DNA from: Haliclona indistincta | Lineage: Eukaryota; Porifera; Demospongiae; Haplosclerida; Chalinidae | Direction: 5' to 3' | DNA: 64,000 nt | NCBI GenBank assembly: GCA_964017065.1 | Contig: OZ024785.1 | Span: 14,511,100-14,575,099 of the forward strand | Shown here: positions 47,501 through 56,465 of the stretch, piece after piece | How positions within the stretch are numbered: the stretch's first letter is position 1 | How the letters are laid out: every line of letters starts with the position of its first letter | Made by a program: the position numbers and the translations under genes | The notes under the pieces: generated by a model | Database searches by the model: none | What the model saw: only the letters and a program-made list of their open reading frames with translations | Told to the model about the DNA's origin: nothing

Positions 47501-48430
47501 ATCACAGTGCTGGTAACACATCACCAGCATGCTTTAAAATGATCTAACTTTTCACACAGCAAGACTAGAGTTAGTAGAGACTGCCAGAGCAGCCCAGTGA
47601 CATTAGCTTATTCCTACATCAAGTTACAAGTGTGGGTCCTTATCGAATACAACACCTGGATTGCTACTGCAATCACAGTGCTGGTAACTCATCACCAGCA
47701 TGCTTAAAATAGGTCTAACTTTTCAGACAGCAACAATAGAATTATTAGAGACTGCCTGAGCAGCCCAGTGAGATTAGCTATTTCTACATCAAGTTACAAG
47801 TGTGGGTCCTTATCGAATACTATACCTTGATTGCTACTGCAATCACAGTGCTGGTAACACATCACCAGCATGCTTTAAAAGGATCTATCTTTTCACACAG
47901 CAAGACTAGAGTTAGTAGATACTGCCAGTGCAGTCTGGTGATATTATCTTATTCCAAGTTACAAGTGTGGGTCCTTATCGAATACAATACCCATGATTGC
48001 TGCTGTAATCACAGTGCTGGTAACACATCACAAACATGCTTAAAATAGGTCTAACTTTTCAGACAGCAAGAATAGAATTAGTAGAGACTGCCAGAGCAGC
48101 CCAGTGAGATTAGCTTTTTTCTACATCAAGTTACAAGTGTGGGTCGTTATCGAATACAATACCTGGATTGCTACTGCAATCACAGTGCTGGTAACACATC
48201 ACCAGCATGCTTTAAATAGATCTAACTATTCTGAGTGCAAGAATAGAGTTAGTAGAGACTACCAGAGTAGTACAGTAACATTACATCAAGTAACAAGGTG
48301 AACTGAGTAGTAGAAGGGAAGACGCGAAGTCGCTGCGCTGCGCGATCGCGATTGTAAATGGGCGGACGGGTTAAAGATCGCGGGTCCTTAGATCGGGTCC
48401 TTGTGCGTTTTATGACTATTGTAATACCTC
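44595..48430. mobile_element. Foldback/Galileo-like element: two inverted arms of about 172-bp tandem repeats, 7-bp target duplication
   Basis: Ends are GAGGTATTATAACAGTC and GACTATTGTAATACCTC, flanked by direct TCCACTG on both sides (44588-44594 and 48431-48437). Inside each end is about 170 bp of non-repeated TIR (with the block CGATCTTTAACCCGTCCGCCC and its complement). The left arm then has about 11 units of about 172 bp (anchor GGACCCACACTTG). The right arm has about 9 units in reverse orientation. The arms meet head to head at about 46632 with almost no spacer. Each unit contains the short hairpin GCTGGT-AACACATC-ACCAGC. No transposase is present, so it is non-autonomous. Seven-base target duplications and repeat-built arms fit Galileo and Foldback elements. 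Confidence 0.85.
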
Positions 48431-48686
48431 TCCACTGCCATGATCGCCATCTTGATGTAGGTGTTACTACCACACCTTTCATTATATCTAGCAGGATGTG
48501 GTCTTAACCAATGGTTATGCAGGTCCACCGCAGCGCAGTACAACCAGGATAACCAACGTAGTTAGTTATTCGGTAGTTGCACCGTGGTTATACTGTACAA
48601 GTTATACTGTGTGCAGAATTCCCCAGGGTAACCTAGTTATACTGAACAGTGGAAAACCACGGGTAACCATCCTTTTCTTGTAGTGA
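48431..48686. other. Host sequence right of the foldback element
   Basis: Contains scattered GGTTAT / ATAACC motifs in both orientations but no gene or defined element. Confidence 0.4.
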
Positions 48687-49048
48687 TAGAAACACTGAAT
48701 GAACCAGTGTGCTGCAGTGGAGACATCATGATCTACACATGCATCAATGCACATTCAACCATGGCTAGCTGCTTTTATTGTTCTAGGTTGACATGTTTCT
48801 AAGAAAACCCATGCATGTCTGTTTGGTGTTGTTTACAGACCACTGCTGCATGGGGCATGTTCCAGAATTCCGGGCTCTGCATGAAGAACAGATGTTGTTT
48901 TGCTTCTATAGCTATCTGTAGTAATTACTGACTTGTATCATAAGCCACTGTATGTGTTAAATTATGACATTATTTACCATACAAGATGCCTATATGCAAG
49001 GCCTGCATGTAGTACATTTGTTTTGTTTCCACAGCTATAGAAACCTCA
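48687..49048 (-). pseudogene. Third, fragmentary copy of the receptor 5' region
   Basis: Sequence matches 8795-9140 closely, including the paired ATG codons and the first roughly 16 codons of the signal-peptide exon (MMSPLQHTGSFSVS). It then diverges abruptly at 48687, where the paralogue would continue. The longer upstream frame present at 9135 is interrupted here by an early stop. It is a 5' fragment without the rest of the receptor, cut on its upstream side by the hairpin-ended element E. Confidence 0.75.
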
Positions 49049-49104
49049 TTATCATTGCCGATCGGCAATGATATGTAGGGATGACATCGAACTAAGATGG
49101 CGGC

Positions 49105-49263
49105 TGTAGCGTTCGAGGGTTCGGTATATAACTGAACTAGACTCGGTAACATAATAGTGATCTTATATTCACAATAAGTACAGCATTTAAATCCTACAGT
49201 CCATCTAGCAATAGTGGGACATGGCAGAGTAATTAACACATAATACAATAACATAACACTACA
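49105..49263 (-). repeat. 3' LTR of the intact Gypsy element
   Basis: 159 bp, TGTAGCG...CACTACA in plus orientation. No difference from the other LTR was found by eye. It carries the element's 3' end in transcript orientation. Confidence 0.93.
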
Positions 49264-49276
49264 TCTCCCTCTCTTC
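49264..49276 (-). other. Polypurine tract
   Basis: On the minus strand GAAGAGAGGGAGA lies immediately before the 3' LTR, the position where plus-strand DNA synthesis is primed in LTR retrotransposons. Confidence 0.85.
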
Positions 49277-49281
49277 AAATG

Positions 49282-52200
49282 TCAGTGTTCTACAAATGGT
49301 GCGAAGCGAGTTGGTCGGACTGAAGGTCGAGTGCTTCTACGAATCTCTTCTTTCTGTGGTGAGTTCGTTGGTGGTTGTTCCTGTTCATGTTGTGTCGGCG
49401 TTTCCGTTGGTAGTTGGATGAGGTATCTTCTATTTCGTCTTAGTTCTGATCCTTCTTCTGTAGTCACTGTTAGGGAACGAGGGGCTACTTCTTCATGTAC
49501 TGTTCCTTCCATCTGTCTTGCTGGGATCCATACTTTGGTTCCTGGTTGTACTGCTGGTAGTGGTCTCGTTCCATGATGTTTATCAAAGTTGTGCTTCTGT
49601 CTGAGTTTCTCTCGCTCATCTCTGGTTTTGACTGTCTTTTGATCTGGAACTTGAGGGACTCTCTGTTTGCGGGTTGTGGGAAGTGTTGTTCGCAACATAC
49701 GATTCATCAGAAGCTCAGCTGGGCTGTATTGTCCTCCTTGTATAGGTGTAGTTCTGTATGCCAGAATTGCCAGGTATGGATCATCGTTTTTCTTCAGCAT
49801 CTCCTTGATTATTTTCACGGCTCGCTCAGCTTCACCATTGCTTTGTGGAAAGTATGGACTGCTTGTCTCGTGTTGAAACTGGTACTCCTTGGAGAATTCT
49901 TCATAAGCGTCTGAAGTATACTGTGGACCGTTATCAGAGATGACCAGTTCCGGAATTCCATGTCTTGCGAATATGCTTTTTGTGTGTCGGATTACTTCCT
50001 GTGCTGTAGTTTGGTTGAGCAAGGCAATTTCGATGAACCTGGAGTAGTAGTCGACAATAAGTAGATAGCTGTGATTCTTCCACTCAAACAGATCTGTTCC
50101 GACTTTCTGCCATGGGAGTTCAGGAAGTTCCGATGGTATTAGTGGTTCCGCTCTTTGTTGCTGATGAATGCAGCAGGTCCTGCAGGCCTTGACCAGCTCC
50201 TCAAGTTGTGTTGAAAGACCTGGCCACCATACTGATTGTCTGGCTCTTTCGCGACATTTATTGATCCCTTGGTGTCCTGATGTGTGTATCCTCTCCAGTA
50301 GTTCTTTCTGTAGTGGCTTTGGGATAGCAATGCGGCTTCCTCTCATGAGTATTCCATCGACAATAGAGAACTCAGCTGCAAGGGGTAGATAGGGCAAAAC
50401 TGTGAATGGTGCAGATTTCTTGTCTGGCCAAGAAGTAAGACAGTAGGTAGAGACTAGCTGACATGTTTCGTCTCTTTGCTGAGATTCCTTGATCTGTTTC
50501 ATTCTCCTCTCTGTTGCTGGTAGACTCTGCATCACCAATTTCACATAAGCATCACTTTCTTGCTCTAGGTCATCTTCTGTATTTGGGAGGCTCTTGGCTG
50601 TCGATCTAGAGAGTGTGTCTGCTGTTGTCAACGTCTTGCCAGGCACATGGGAAATAGTGAAGTTGTACCGCATCATCCGAAGTCGAAATCGCTGCACTCT
50701 GATGGGTACTTGCTCTAGCTCTTTGGTGCTGAACAGTGGCACTAGAGGCTTGTGGTCGGTCCAGATGTGGAACTTCAGTCCAATCAGGTAGTCAGACAGA
50801 CGTTCACATGCCCATGTGAACGCAAGAGCTTCTTTCTCAATCTGAGCATATCTTTGTTCTGTCTGTGTCATTGATCTTGAGATGAATGCAACTGGCTTGT
50901 ACTCCTCTTCTTGGTGGCTCTTCTGTAACAAAACTGCACCAAGACCAAAGGACGAAGCATCGGCTGAAACAACTGTGTGGTGATTAGGATCAAAAAGAGT
51001 GAGTACTGGGCTCTCTGTCAGTAGCTTTTTGGTTTCTTCAAATGCTTTTTGCTGTGCGTCTTCCCATATCCATGTGTTCTTTTTCACCAGCAGCTCTCGC
51101 ATCGGCTGTGTGACTTCGGCAAGGTTAGGGGCGAATTTGCTGAGATGGTTGACCATTCCTAGGTAGCGTCGCAAATCTCCAACATTGGCCGGTGTCTGGA
51201 TGTCTAGGATTGCTTGGACTTTGTCCGGGTCTGGTCTGATCCCATCACTGTCAATGATGTGTCCTAAAAACTTGAGAGATGTCTGGGCGAATTGGCACTT
51301 CTCCTTGTTTAGTGTCATTCCAGCATCTTGCAATCGGTTGAGGACGTCTCTCAGATGTACGTCATGTTCCTCTCGTGTCTTCCCATGAATCAAGATGTCG
51401 TCCATCATACACACGACCCCTGGTATATCTGTAAGGATATCAGACATTCTTCTTTGAAAGTGTTCTGGTGCTGAAGAAATTCCAAATGGAAGACGATGGA
51501 AACAATAACGCCCAAAAGGGGTGATGAAGGTAGTGAGCTTTGCTGATTCTGGTGAAAGGGGTATCTGCCAAAAACCTGAGTTGGCGTCGAGCTTGCTCAT
51601 TACTTTAGCTCCAGTTAGCTGTGCTAAAACTTGATCAACTACTGGTAGTGGGTGAAGTTCTCGTTTCACACTCTGGTTCAGTCTGCTCAGGTCAACACAG
51701 ATTCGAACTTTTCCTTTTTCTTTAGGTACTACCACCATCCCAGCGCACCAATCTGTAGGCTCTTCAACCTTCTTGATTACCCCCAGTGATTCCATCCGCT
51801 GGAGTTCTTTTTTGACAGCCGGAAGGAGTGGAACTGCAACTCTTCTGGGCGTAGATATTGCGAATGGCTTGGCTCCCGGTTCGAGCTGGATGTTGTAGTC
51901 TCCTTGTAGTTCTCCTAGACCTGTGAATAGCTTAGGGAACTGTGTGAATGGATTGAGTTCCTGTTCGTTCACTGCGTCGATGCGACTGATGAGGTTCAGA
52001 TGCTCAATGGCTGGTTTTCCGAGTAGAGACCTTGTCAACCCTCGCACAATGTAGATGGGTTCTTGTACTTGGTTAGATTGGCTCTTGATTTGAGCTGTCA
52101 GCATTCCTCTGACTGACAATGAGTGGGTGTCTGGGCACTTGAGATTCCTGTCTGATGGTTGAAGTGGAGGCTTGCCTATCTTCTTCAAAACTTGCTCAGA

Positions 52201-53097
52201 GATTAATGATACGTCTGCTCCTGTGTCGATACAGAACTTGACTGGCTTGTTGTTGAGCTGTAGAATTATCGTCCAGCGTTCGTCGTAGTTGTCGGTTGCC
52301 ACTGCTCCTAGAAAGGCGTCAGGTACTATCATTTCTTGGATGGCAGAAACTTTGGCTGTGGATCTGCATACTACTTGGTAGTGGCCTCTTTTCCCGCATT
52401 TTCTGCAGTTCGCTTCTCTGGCTGGGCAGTATTGCCTGTCATGCTTTGGTGCCCTTCCACACCATGGGCAATTCTCTTCTCTGTTGCTTCTATCTCGTGG
52501 AGCTCTGTCCTTGTGCACTGCTGCTACTGTATCGTCACCTCCTGATCCTCTAAGTGTAGACTGCTGCTGTCTAATGACTTCTTTTTGTCTGACTTGTGTA
52601 ACCGCTGTCTCGAGTGTGAGCTCTCTATCCAACTGCAGCTTCTCAGATAGTTTAGCATCGCAGATCCCAACAACAATTCGATCCCTGATCATTTCATCTC
52701 TCAATCCTTTGTAGTCACAGTGTTCCACCAGAGTGTAGAGTGATGTGACGAATGAGTCCACGGGCTCGCCTGGTTGCTGTTTCCTGGAGTTGAACATTGC
52801 TCGTTCGTAGATGACGTTCCGTTTTGGTATGAAGTGTTCGTTAAACTTCTTCTTGACTGATTCATATGATTTCTCATTCTCTCCTTTGTCCGCATTGAAT
52901 GTGAAAGATTGGAGAATATCGTCCGCCTGGTCTCCCATCGAGTAAATTAGCATGTTGAGTTGAGCTGCTTCTGATTGCTCAGTCAGTCCGGATGCTGCGC
53001 GAAATCTTTCAAATCTCCTGATCCATCTGTTCCATTCTTCTGGTTTATTGAAGGAAAATGGCTCTGGAGGGGACAATCCGAGTGCTGGTTTTGCCAT
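49282..53097 (-). CDS. Gypsy gag-pol polyprotein, single intact frame (1,271 aa)
   Basis: Domains in order: a short Gag; two zinc knuckles (C210/C213 and C231/C234 onward); an aspartic protease with D291-T-G; reverse transcriptase with LDANSGFWQIPL, LPFGISSAPEHFQ and the catalytic MMDD (residues 564-567); RNase H with D712, EKEAL and D781 in WTDHKPL; integrase zinc domain H938, H942, C972, C975; and the integrase D-D-35-E core D1002, D1055, E1091. The C-terminus is charged and Pro-rich. No frameshift separates Gag and Pol. The M-M-D-D variant of YxDD, the short Gag and the overall likeness recall the K02A2.6-type Gypsy proteins of animals. No envelope-like frame is present. Confidence 0.95.
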   Translation of the reverse strand: MAKPALGLSPPEPFSFNKPEEWNRWIRRFERFRAASGLTEQSEAAQLNMLIYSMGDQADDILQSFTFNADKGENEKSYESVKKKFNEHFIPKRNVIYERAMFNSRKQQPGEPVDSFVTSLYTLVEHCDYKGLRDEMIRDRIVVGICDAKLSEKLQLDRELTLETAVTQVRQKEVIRQQQSTLRGSGGDDTVAAVHKDRAPRDRSNREENCPWCGRAPKHDRQYCPAREANCRKCGKRGHYQVVCRSTAKVSAIQEMIVPDAFLGAVATDNYDERWTIILQLNNKPVKFCIDTGADVSLISEQVLKKIGKPPLQPSDRNLKCPDTHSLSVRGMLTAQIKSQSNQVQEPIYIVRGLTRSLLGKPAIEHLNLISRIDAVNEQELNPFTQFPKLFTGLGELQGDYNIQLEPGAKPFAISTPRRVAVPLLPAVKKELQRMESLGVIKKVEEPTDWCAGMVVVPKEKGKVRICVDLSRLNQSVKRELHPLPVVDQVLAQLTGAKVMSKLDANSGFWQIPLSPESAKLTTFITPFGRYCFHRLPFGISSAPEHFQRRMSDILTDIPGVVCMMDDILIHGKTREEHDVHLRDVLNRLQDAGMTLNKEKCQFAQTSLKFLGHIIDSDGIRPDPDKVQAILDIQTPANVGDLRRYLGMVNHLSKFAPNLAEVTQPMRELLVKKNTWIWEDAQQKAFEETKKLLTESPVLTLFDPNHHTVVSADASSFGLGAVLLQKSHQEEEYKPVAFISRSMTQTEQRYAQIEKEALAFTWACERLSDYLIGLKFHIWTDHKPLVPLFSTKELEQVPIRVQRFRLRMMRYNFTISHVPGKTLTTADTLSRSTAKSLPNTEDDLEQESDAYVKLVMQSLPATERRMKQIKESQQRDETCQLVSTYCLTSWPDKKSAPFTVLPYLPLAAEFSIVDGILMRGSRIAIPKPLQKELLERIHTSGHQGINKCRERARQSVWWPGLSTQLEELVKACRTCCIHQQQRAEPLIPSELPELPWQKVGTDLFEWKNHSYLLIVDYYSRFIEIALLNQTTAQEVIRHTKSIFARHGIPELVISDNGPQYTSDAYEEFSKEYQFQHETSSPYFPQSNGEAERAVKIIKEMLKKNDDPYLAILAYRTTPIQGGQYSPAELLMNRMLRTTLPTTRKQRVPQVPDQKTVKTRDEREKLRQKHNFDKHHGTRPLPAVQPGTKVWIPARQMEGTVHEEVAPRSLTVTTEEGSELRRNRRYLIQLPTETPTQHEQEQPPTNSPQKEEIRRSTRPSVRPTRFAPFVEH

Positions 53098-53230
53098 CGT
53101 GACTTGCTGTTAGATTGTTGAGAGTGTAGTAGTTCAAAAAGCAGAGGTTCAGTGAGGACAGAAGGACTTGTCGTACTGACAGGAGTCGAGACCAATCTTG
53201 AGAGTGAGAGAGCTTTGCCGTCGATGGTAT

Positions 53231-53384
53231 TGCTCGGGGAGAGCCGAGAGACTTTGTCTTCGAAAATAGCGAGGTTACTCCGGGAGAGCCGAGAGATTTG
53301 TCTTCAAAAATAGTGGGGTTACTCCGGGAGAGCCGAGAGATTTTGTTTTCGATAATAGTGAGGTTACTCCGGGAGAGCCGAGAG
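53231..53384 (-). repeat. Tandem repeat in the Gypsy 5' leader
   Basis: Between the start codon and the primer site, a roughly 46-bp unit containing CTCCGGGAGAGCCGAGAG occurs about 3.5 times. Each unit includes the self-complementary CTCCGGGAG and CTCGGCTCTC-type stems on the transcript strand, so the leader RNA should fold into repeated hairpins. Confidence 0.7.
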
Positions 53385-53398
53385 CACCGCTGCCACCA
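53385..53398 (-). other. Primer-binding site matching tRNA-Leu
   Basis: On the transcript strand TGGTGGCAGCGGTG begins directly after the 5' LTR. Its complement, CACCGCTGCCACCA, equals the 3' end of animal tRNA-Leu(AAG) including CCA as I recall that sequence, so 14 nt can pair. Confidence 0.75.
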
Positions 53399-53557
53399 TG
53401 TAGCGTTCGAGGGTTCGGTATATAACTGAACTAGACTCGGTAACATAATAGTGATCTTATATTCACAATAAGTACAGCATTTAAATCCTACAGTCCATCT
53501 AGCAATAGTGGGACATGGCAGAGTAATTAACACATAATACAATAACATAACACTACA
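53399..53557 (-). repeat. 5' LTR of the intact Gypsy element
   Basis: 159 bp, identical by eye to the copy at 49105-49263, followed at its outer side by the GCGGC target duplication. Confidence 0.93.
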
Positions 53558-53887
53558 GCGGCTACTCATGTGTGAAAATGAGTTTTCGCACATATCTCTA
53601 CTGTTATACATTTCTACTGCATTTTAACTATCTCTGAGGGAATCTGAAGTGCAAGCGCTTGTAGGAAGTCTATGAAAGTCGCCGGGACTGCTTCCTAGAC
53701 GACAAAAATCAAGACTGATGGCGACTCTCAGGGAGGCCGTTGCAGATCTTCGCTGTTTTAGCGTTTCTCGAGATTCCAGACATCTAGGAATGATCAGGCG
53801 ATTGTTCTGAGCATGGAAATGCCTTTGGCGAAGCGGGCAGACGTTTCTAAAATGGTAAACTGAAATCGCCGCCCACGCGAATTGTTC

Positions 53888-53895
53888 ATCTTTCT

Positions 53896-53945
<50 letters not shown>

Positions 53946-54050
53946 TTCCTTCCTTCCTTCCTTCCTTCCTTCCTTCCTTCCTTCCTTCCTTCCTTCCTTC
54001 CTTCCTTCCTTTCTTTCTTTCTTTCTTTCTTTTTTCTGTCTTTCTTTCTT
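53888..54050. repeat. Long CTTT/CCTT microsatellite
   Basis: A run of CTTT units is followed by CCTT units and CTTT again, about 160 bp in all. Other family copies have only 20-40 bp of CTTT at the same place, so it expanded within copy E. The open frames across it are artefacts of the repeat. Confidence 0.9.
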
Positions 54051-55006
54051 TCTTCAGCGCGTCTAGCGCCTTTACGCGGGCAATGCCGAGACCAAAACAC
54101 CCTCGAACAGTCGTGAAATTCTCCTGGGAAGTGCCTTTTGAACTTTGTTTTTAGCGAAACGGCGATATAAATTCAGCGATTTCTCGATCGTGATCCATTG
54201 TCAGCTAAGTATTAGACGCCATTATTGTGATTGCGCAATACGCAATTGAGTGGTTAGCGCACGTGACCAAGCACTAGCTTGAGTATCGCCGCGCCGTATG
54301 GATCACTGAGAACACATATTTGTCTGGAGTCTTCGAAGAACGGTAAGCTCGTATAGGATCACCATTCTGCGCTTGCCAGATAATTATAACCGCCGTACAG
54401 GTCTACAAGCAAGCGTGGGCGGGGCTCGTGTCCACTGCATGCATGCATGCGTAGGCGAGCTGATATAACAATTATTTTTAGCTACAAGTTTAAAATTCTT
54501 AATAATAAAGAAAAGCCATCAGCAACAGGAAAACTAAACCAATGGTTGAAACAAAGACAGCTCAGTACGTGCATGATATTGAACTGCACTTCACTGAAAA
54601 AGAAAAAAGGACACAAACAAGAAAATTAAAAAGATTTCTATCGAAATCAAAAGGATGTAGGGTTGTGAAATCTGCCACTGGTCCACAATGTAAACTAACA
54701 AGGAACAAGCATGGAATGCTAACACGATTGATTTGCTAACAGACCATAGATCCTACATCAGTGGCTGTATATAAGATCAATATTTCGTCCCAAGCTGGAT
54801 GCACGTTAGGTGTCAGTCATCAGCAACTAGCTGAACTAGCTATAGTCAACCACAGCAGCCACTGATGTAGGGATCTATGGTCTGTTAGCAAATCAATCGT
54901 GTTAGCATTCCATGCTTGTTCCTTGTTAGTTTACATTGTGTACCAGTGGCAGATTTCACTACTCTACATCCTTTTGATTTCGATAGAAATCTTTTTAATT
55001 TTCTTG

Positions 55007-55539
55007 TTATTAACTCAGTGCATGCTGCTGGTAGAGATGGCACAAACTGAATGATCCAACAATGCACACCTGCATTACAGAACAAAATTTTTCCATACTC
55101 TGTTAAGCATGAATTTACTGTAAAATCAAGCATGCATATAAAATGTGCCAGTTATGTACCACGAACAAATCGGTGTCAAATGGGTTAATACCTAGTCCAG
55201 CTGCATGGTATTGTTTATAGTGGCACATGGTGCATTCAGGTGACTCATGCTCAGACAATAGTCCCATTATTGACCTGCTTATGACGACTATAGCAGCAAT
55301 GTGATGCAGTATGCTCATAACAGGATACAAGTGGGAAGTTTTGCTGGAGAATATTTACATGAATGTCCCTTTAATGGTGCTCTATTTTTGTTGTTACTCT
55401 GAAATCTGAATAGCATGTAATTTTGAAAATTGTTTTCTCCATGAAACTTCTGCAATACTGTTTATTATTGAATAGATCTCTACATTAAATAATGTGTGAC
55501 GTTATCACTGTTTTATTGTTTATCATAATTATTGTTCAG
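55007..55539 (+). other. AGPS intron-like sequence, first copy
   Basis: About 55050-55200 repeats at 56410-56960 (interrupted there by a palindromic MITE), with GTGCCAGTTATGTACCACG in both. It precedes the last AGPS exon here and follows the penultimate exon there, so it is the intron between them. Confidence 0.65.
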
Positions 55540-55664
55540 TTGGTAAGATACGTAAGCAATGGATGGAGCAGAGTCTCTCTGGTCTAGGAGTGGACATGAT
55601 TAGAGCTCTCAAACAACAAATAGATCCTACCAATGTGTTCGGCTGTGGTAACTTGTTACCATGA
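55540..55664 (+). CDS. AGPS: Last exon of an alkylglycerone-phosphate synthase gene (fragment)
   Basis: An acceptor (ATTATTGTTCAG) opens a 125-nt exon reading GKIRKQWMEQSLSGLGVDM, then IRALKQQIDPTNVFGCGNLLP and TGA. This is the C-terminal tail of AGPS, the peroxisomal FAD enzyme that makes the ether bond of plasmalogen lipids; animal AGPS proteins end in a closely similar DPxNIFGxxNLL. The exon starts in phase 1, which fits the penultimate exon at 56333. That exon lies downstream rather than upstream, and no earlier exon is visible before 55 kb. The locus is therefore a rearranged or tandemly duplicated gene end. Confidence 0.78.
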
Positions 55665-55906
55665 CAACGAGGAGCAGAAATTTTAACACTACATTTTTGT
55701 ACTTTCTTTAGTATGTTAATGTTATAAAAAACGGCTAATAATTGTCAATTACTCAATGAACAAGTGTGAAATTGGTTAAACTTACAAATGCATATTGCGT
55801 GTCTCAGTTATGACACTGTGATGTTACATATACGCTCAATCATCAAGACTCATTTGGTCTATCTGGCAGCATTGATCAATACATAGGACCGGCACTGACT
55901 AGCTGC

Positions 55907-56083
55907 ATGATAGCTGCGCTACTAGTGTTGCTGCTGTTTTTTGCTGTATTTTCCACTGCTTTCATCACCACTGATGTCTACTATGTCACAGCTGATGATG
56001 CAGCTGGTCAATGTCCTCCACACCAGATATGCCACTACTTCACCTCTGACACTACCATCATCTTCTTGGAAGGAGAACACTAA
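55907..56083 (+). CDS. Secreted-protein first-exon fragment (signal peptide plus CPPHQICHYF motif)
   Basis: A 58-residue frame starts MIAALLVLLLFFAVFSTAF, a strong signal peptide. It continues VYYVTADD, CPPHQICHYF and TTIIFLEGEH, then stops. The layout (secretion signal, two closely spaced Cys, then an 'I-x-FL-x-G-x-H' strand) resembles the start of repetitive beta-helix-type secreted proteins common in sponges, from memory. The immediate stop suggests a truncated or decayed gene, or an undetected splice. It lies in the same direction as the AGPS exons. Confidence 0.45.
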   Translation: MIAALLVLLLFFAVFSTAFITTDVYYVTADDAAGQCPPHQICHYFTSDTTIIFLEGEH

Positions 56084-56119
56084 AAGATGCTGTAACACAC
56101 AACTATACAGTTATCATGC

Positions 56120-56205
56120 AACTGCCACAGAGAGCTGGGCCTAGGGTTCTGCCACAGAGAGGATAGGCCTAGGGTTCTGCTACAGAGAGGATATAGGCCT
56201 AGGGT
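56120..56205. repeat. Short tandem repeat (about 28-30 bp, three units)
   Basis: CTGCCACAGAGAG...GGCCTAGGGTT is repeated about three times with small length changes, just after the secreted-protein fragment. Confidence 0.7.
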
Positions 56206-56332
56206 CTTCATGTTTCTAGCCCAGCCACAAGCAGGTTTGCTTGCATTGTGCCTTATAGTACCAGCAATGATTCATTTTTGTAACTAGTGGGTAGGGCTCT
56301 TGATCTATGTTATGTTATTGTTTTACCAACAG

Positions 56333-56390
56333 GCATCAGCTCGTGATGAGATAATGGCTAATGGAGGGAGCTTATCTCACCATCATGGAG
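56333..56390 (+). CDS. AGPS: Penultimate AGPS exon (fragment)
   Basis: A 58-nt exon between a pyrimidine-rich acceptor (TTTTACCAACAG) and donor GTTAGT reads ASARDEIMANGGSLSHHHG. AGPS proteins carry an HHH triplet of the active site in exactly this context (NGGSxSHHHGVGK). The exon ends after the first base of the next codon, and TT at the start of the exon at 55540 completes valine in HHHGVGK. The matching last exon of this copy should lie to the right, but element F and the assembly gap intervene. Confidence 0.78.
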
Positions 56391-56465
56391 GTTAGTCATA
56401 TGTCATTCATGCACACCTGCATGACAAAACAAAGTTTTCCATACTCTGTTAAGCATGAATTTACT

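Larger units (their letters stand above)
49105..53557 (-). mobile_element. Complete Ty3/Gypsy LTR retrotransposon, 4,453 bp
   Basis: Two 159-bp LTRs that are identical by eye flank one uninterrupted gag-pol frame. The insertion duplicated GCGGC (49100-49104 and 53558-53562). A primer-binding site, purine tract and 5' leader repeats are all present. It lies inside copy E and reads right to left. Identical LTRs and an open frame indicate a very recent insertion. Confidence 0.95.
49049..55006 (-). mobile_element. Hairpin-ended family, divergent copy E with a nested Gypsy element
   Basis: On the minus strand it runs from CAAG (plus 55006) with stem-loop arms at 54620-55006, through the shared GTGGGCGGGG block (54417), to a terminal hairpin at 49053-49070. 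The host junction is again A before and T after. The 3' quarter (about 53558-53880) and the terminal hairpin (CATTGCCGAT/CGGCAATG, a perfect palindrome) differ from all other copies, and the end reads ATAA instead of CTAA. Without the Gypsy insertion and its target duplication it is about 1.5 kb, partly because of a long microsatellite. Confidence 0.75.

Noticed and set aside
44724..48301. Repeated open frames of 60-100 codons across the foldback arms
   Set aside because: They follow the 172-bp repeat and occur on whichever strand the unit faces, are interrupted at each unit, and show no domain. They are artefacts of repetition.
53624..54154. Long Phe/Ser/Leu-rich or Lys/Glu/Arg-rich open frames
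   Set aside because: They are translations of the CTTT/CCTT microsatellite in element E.
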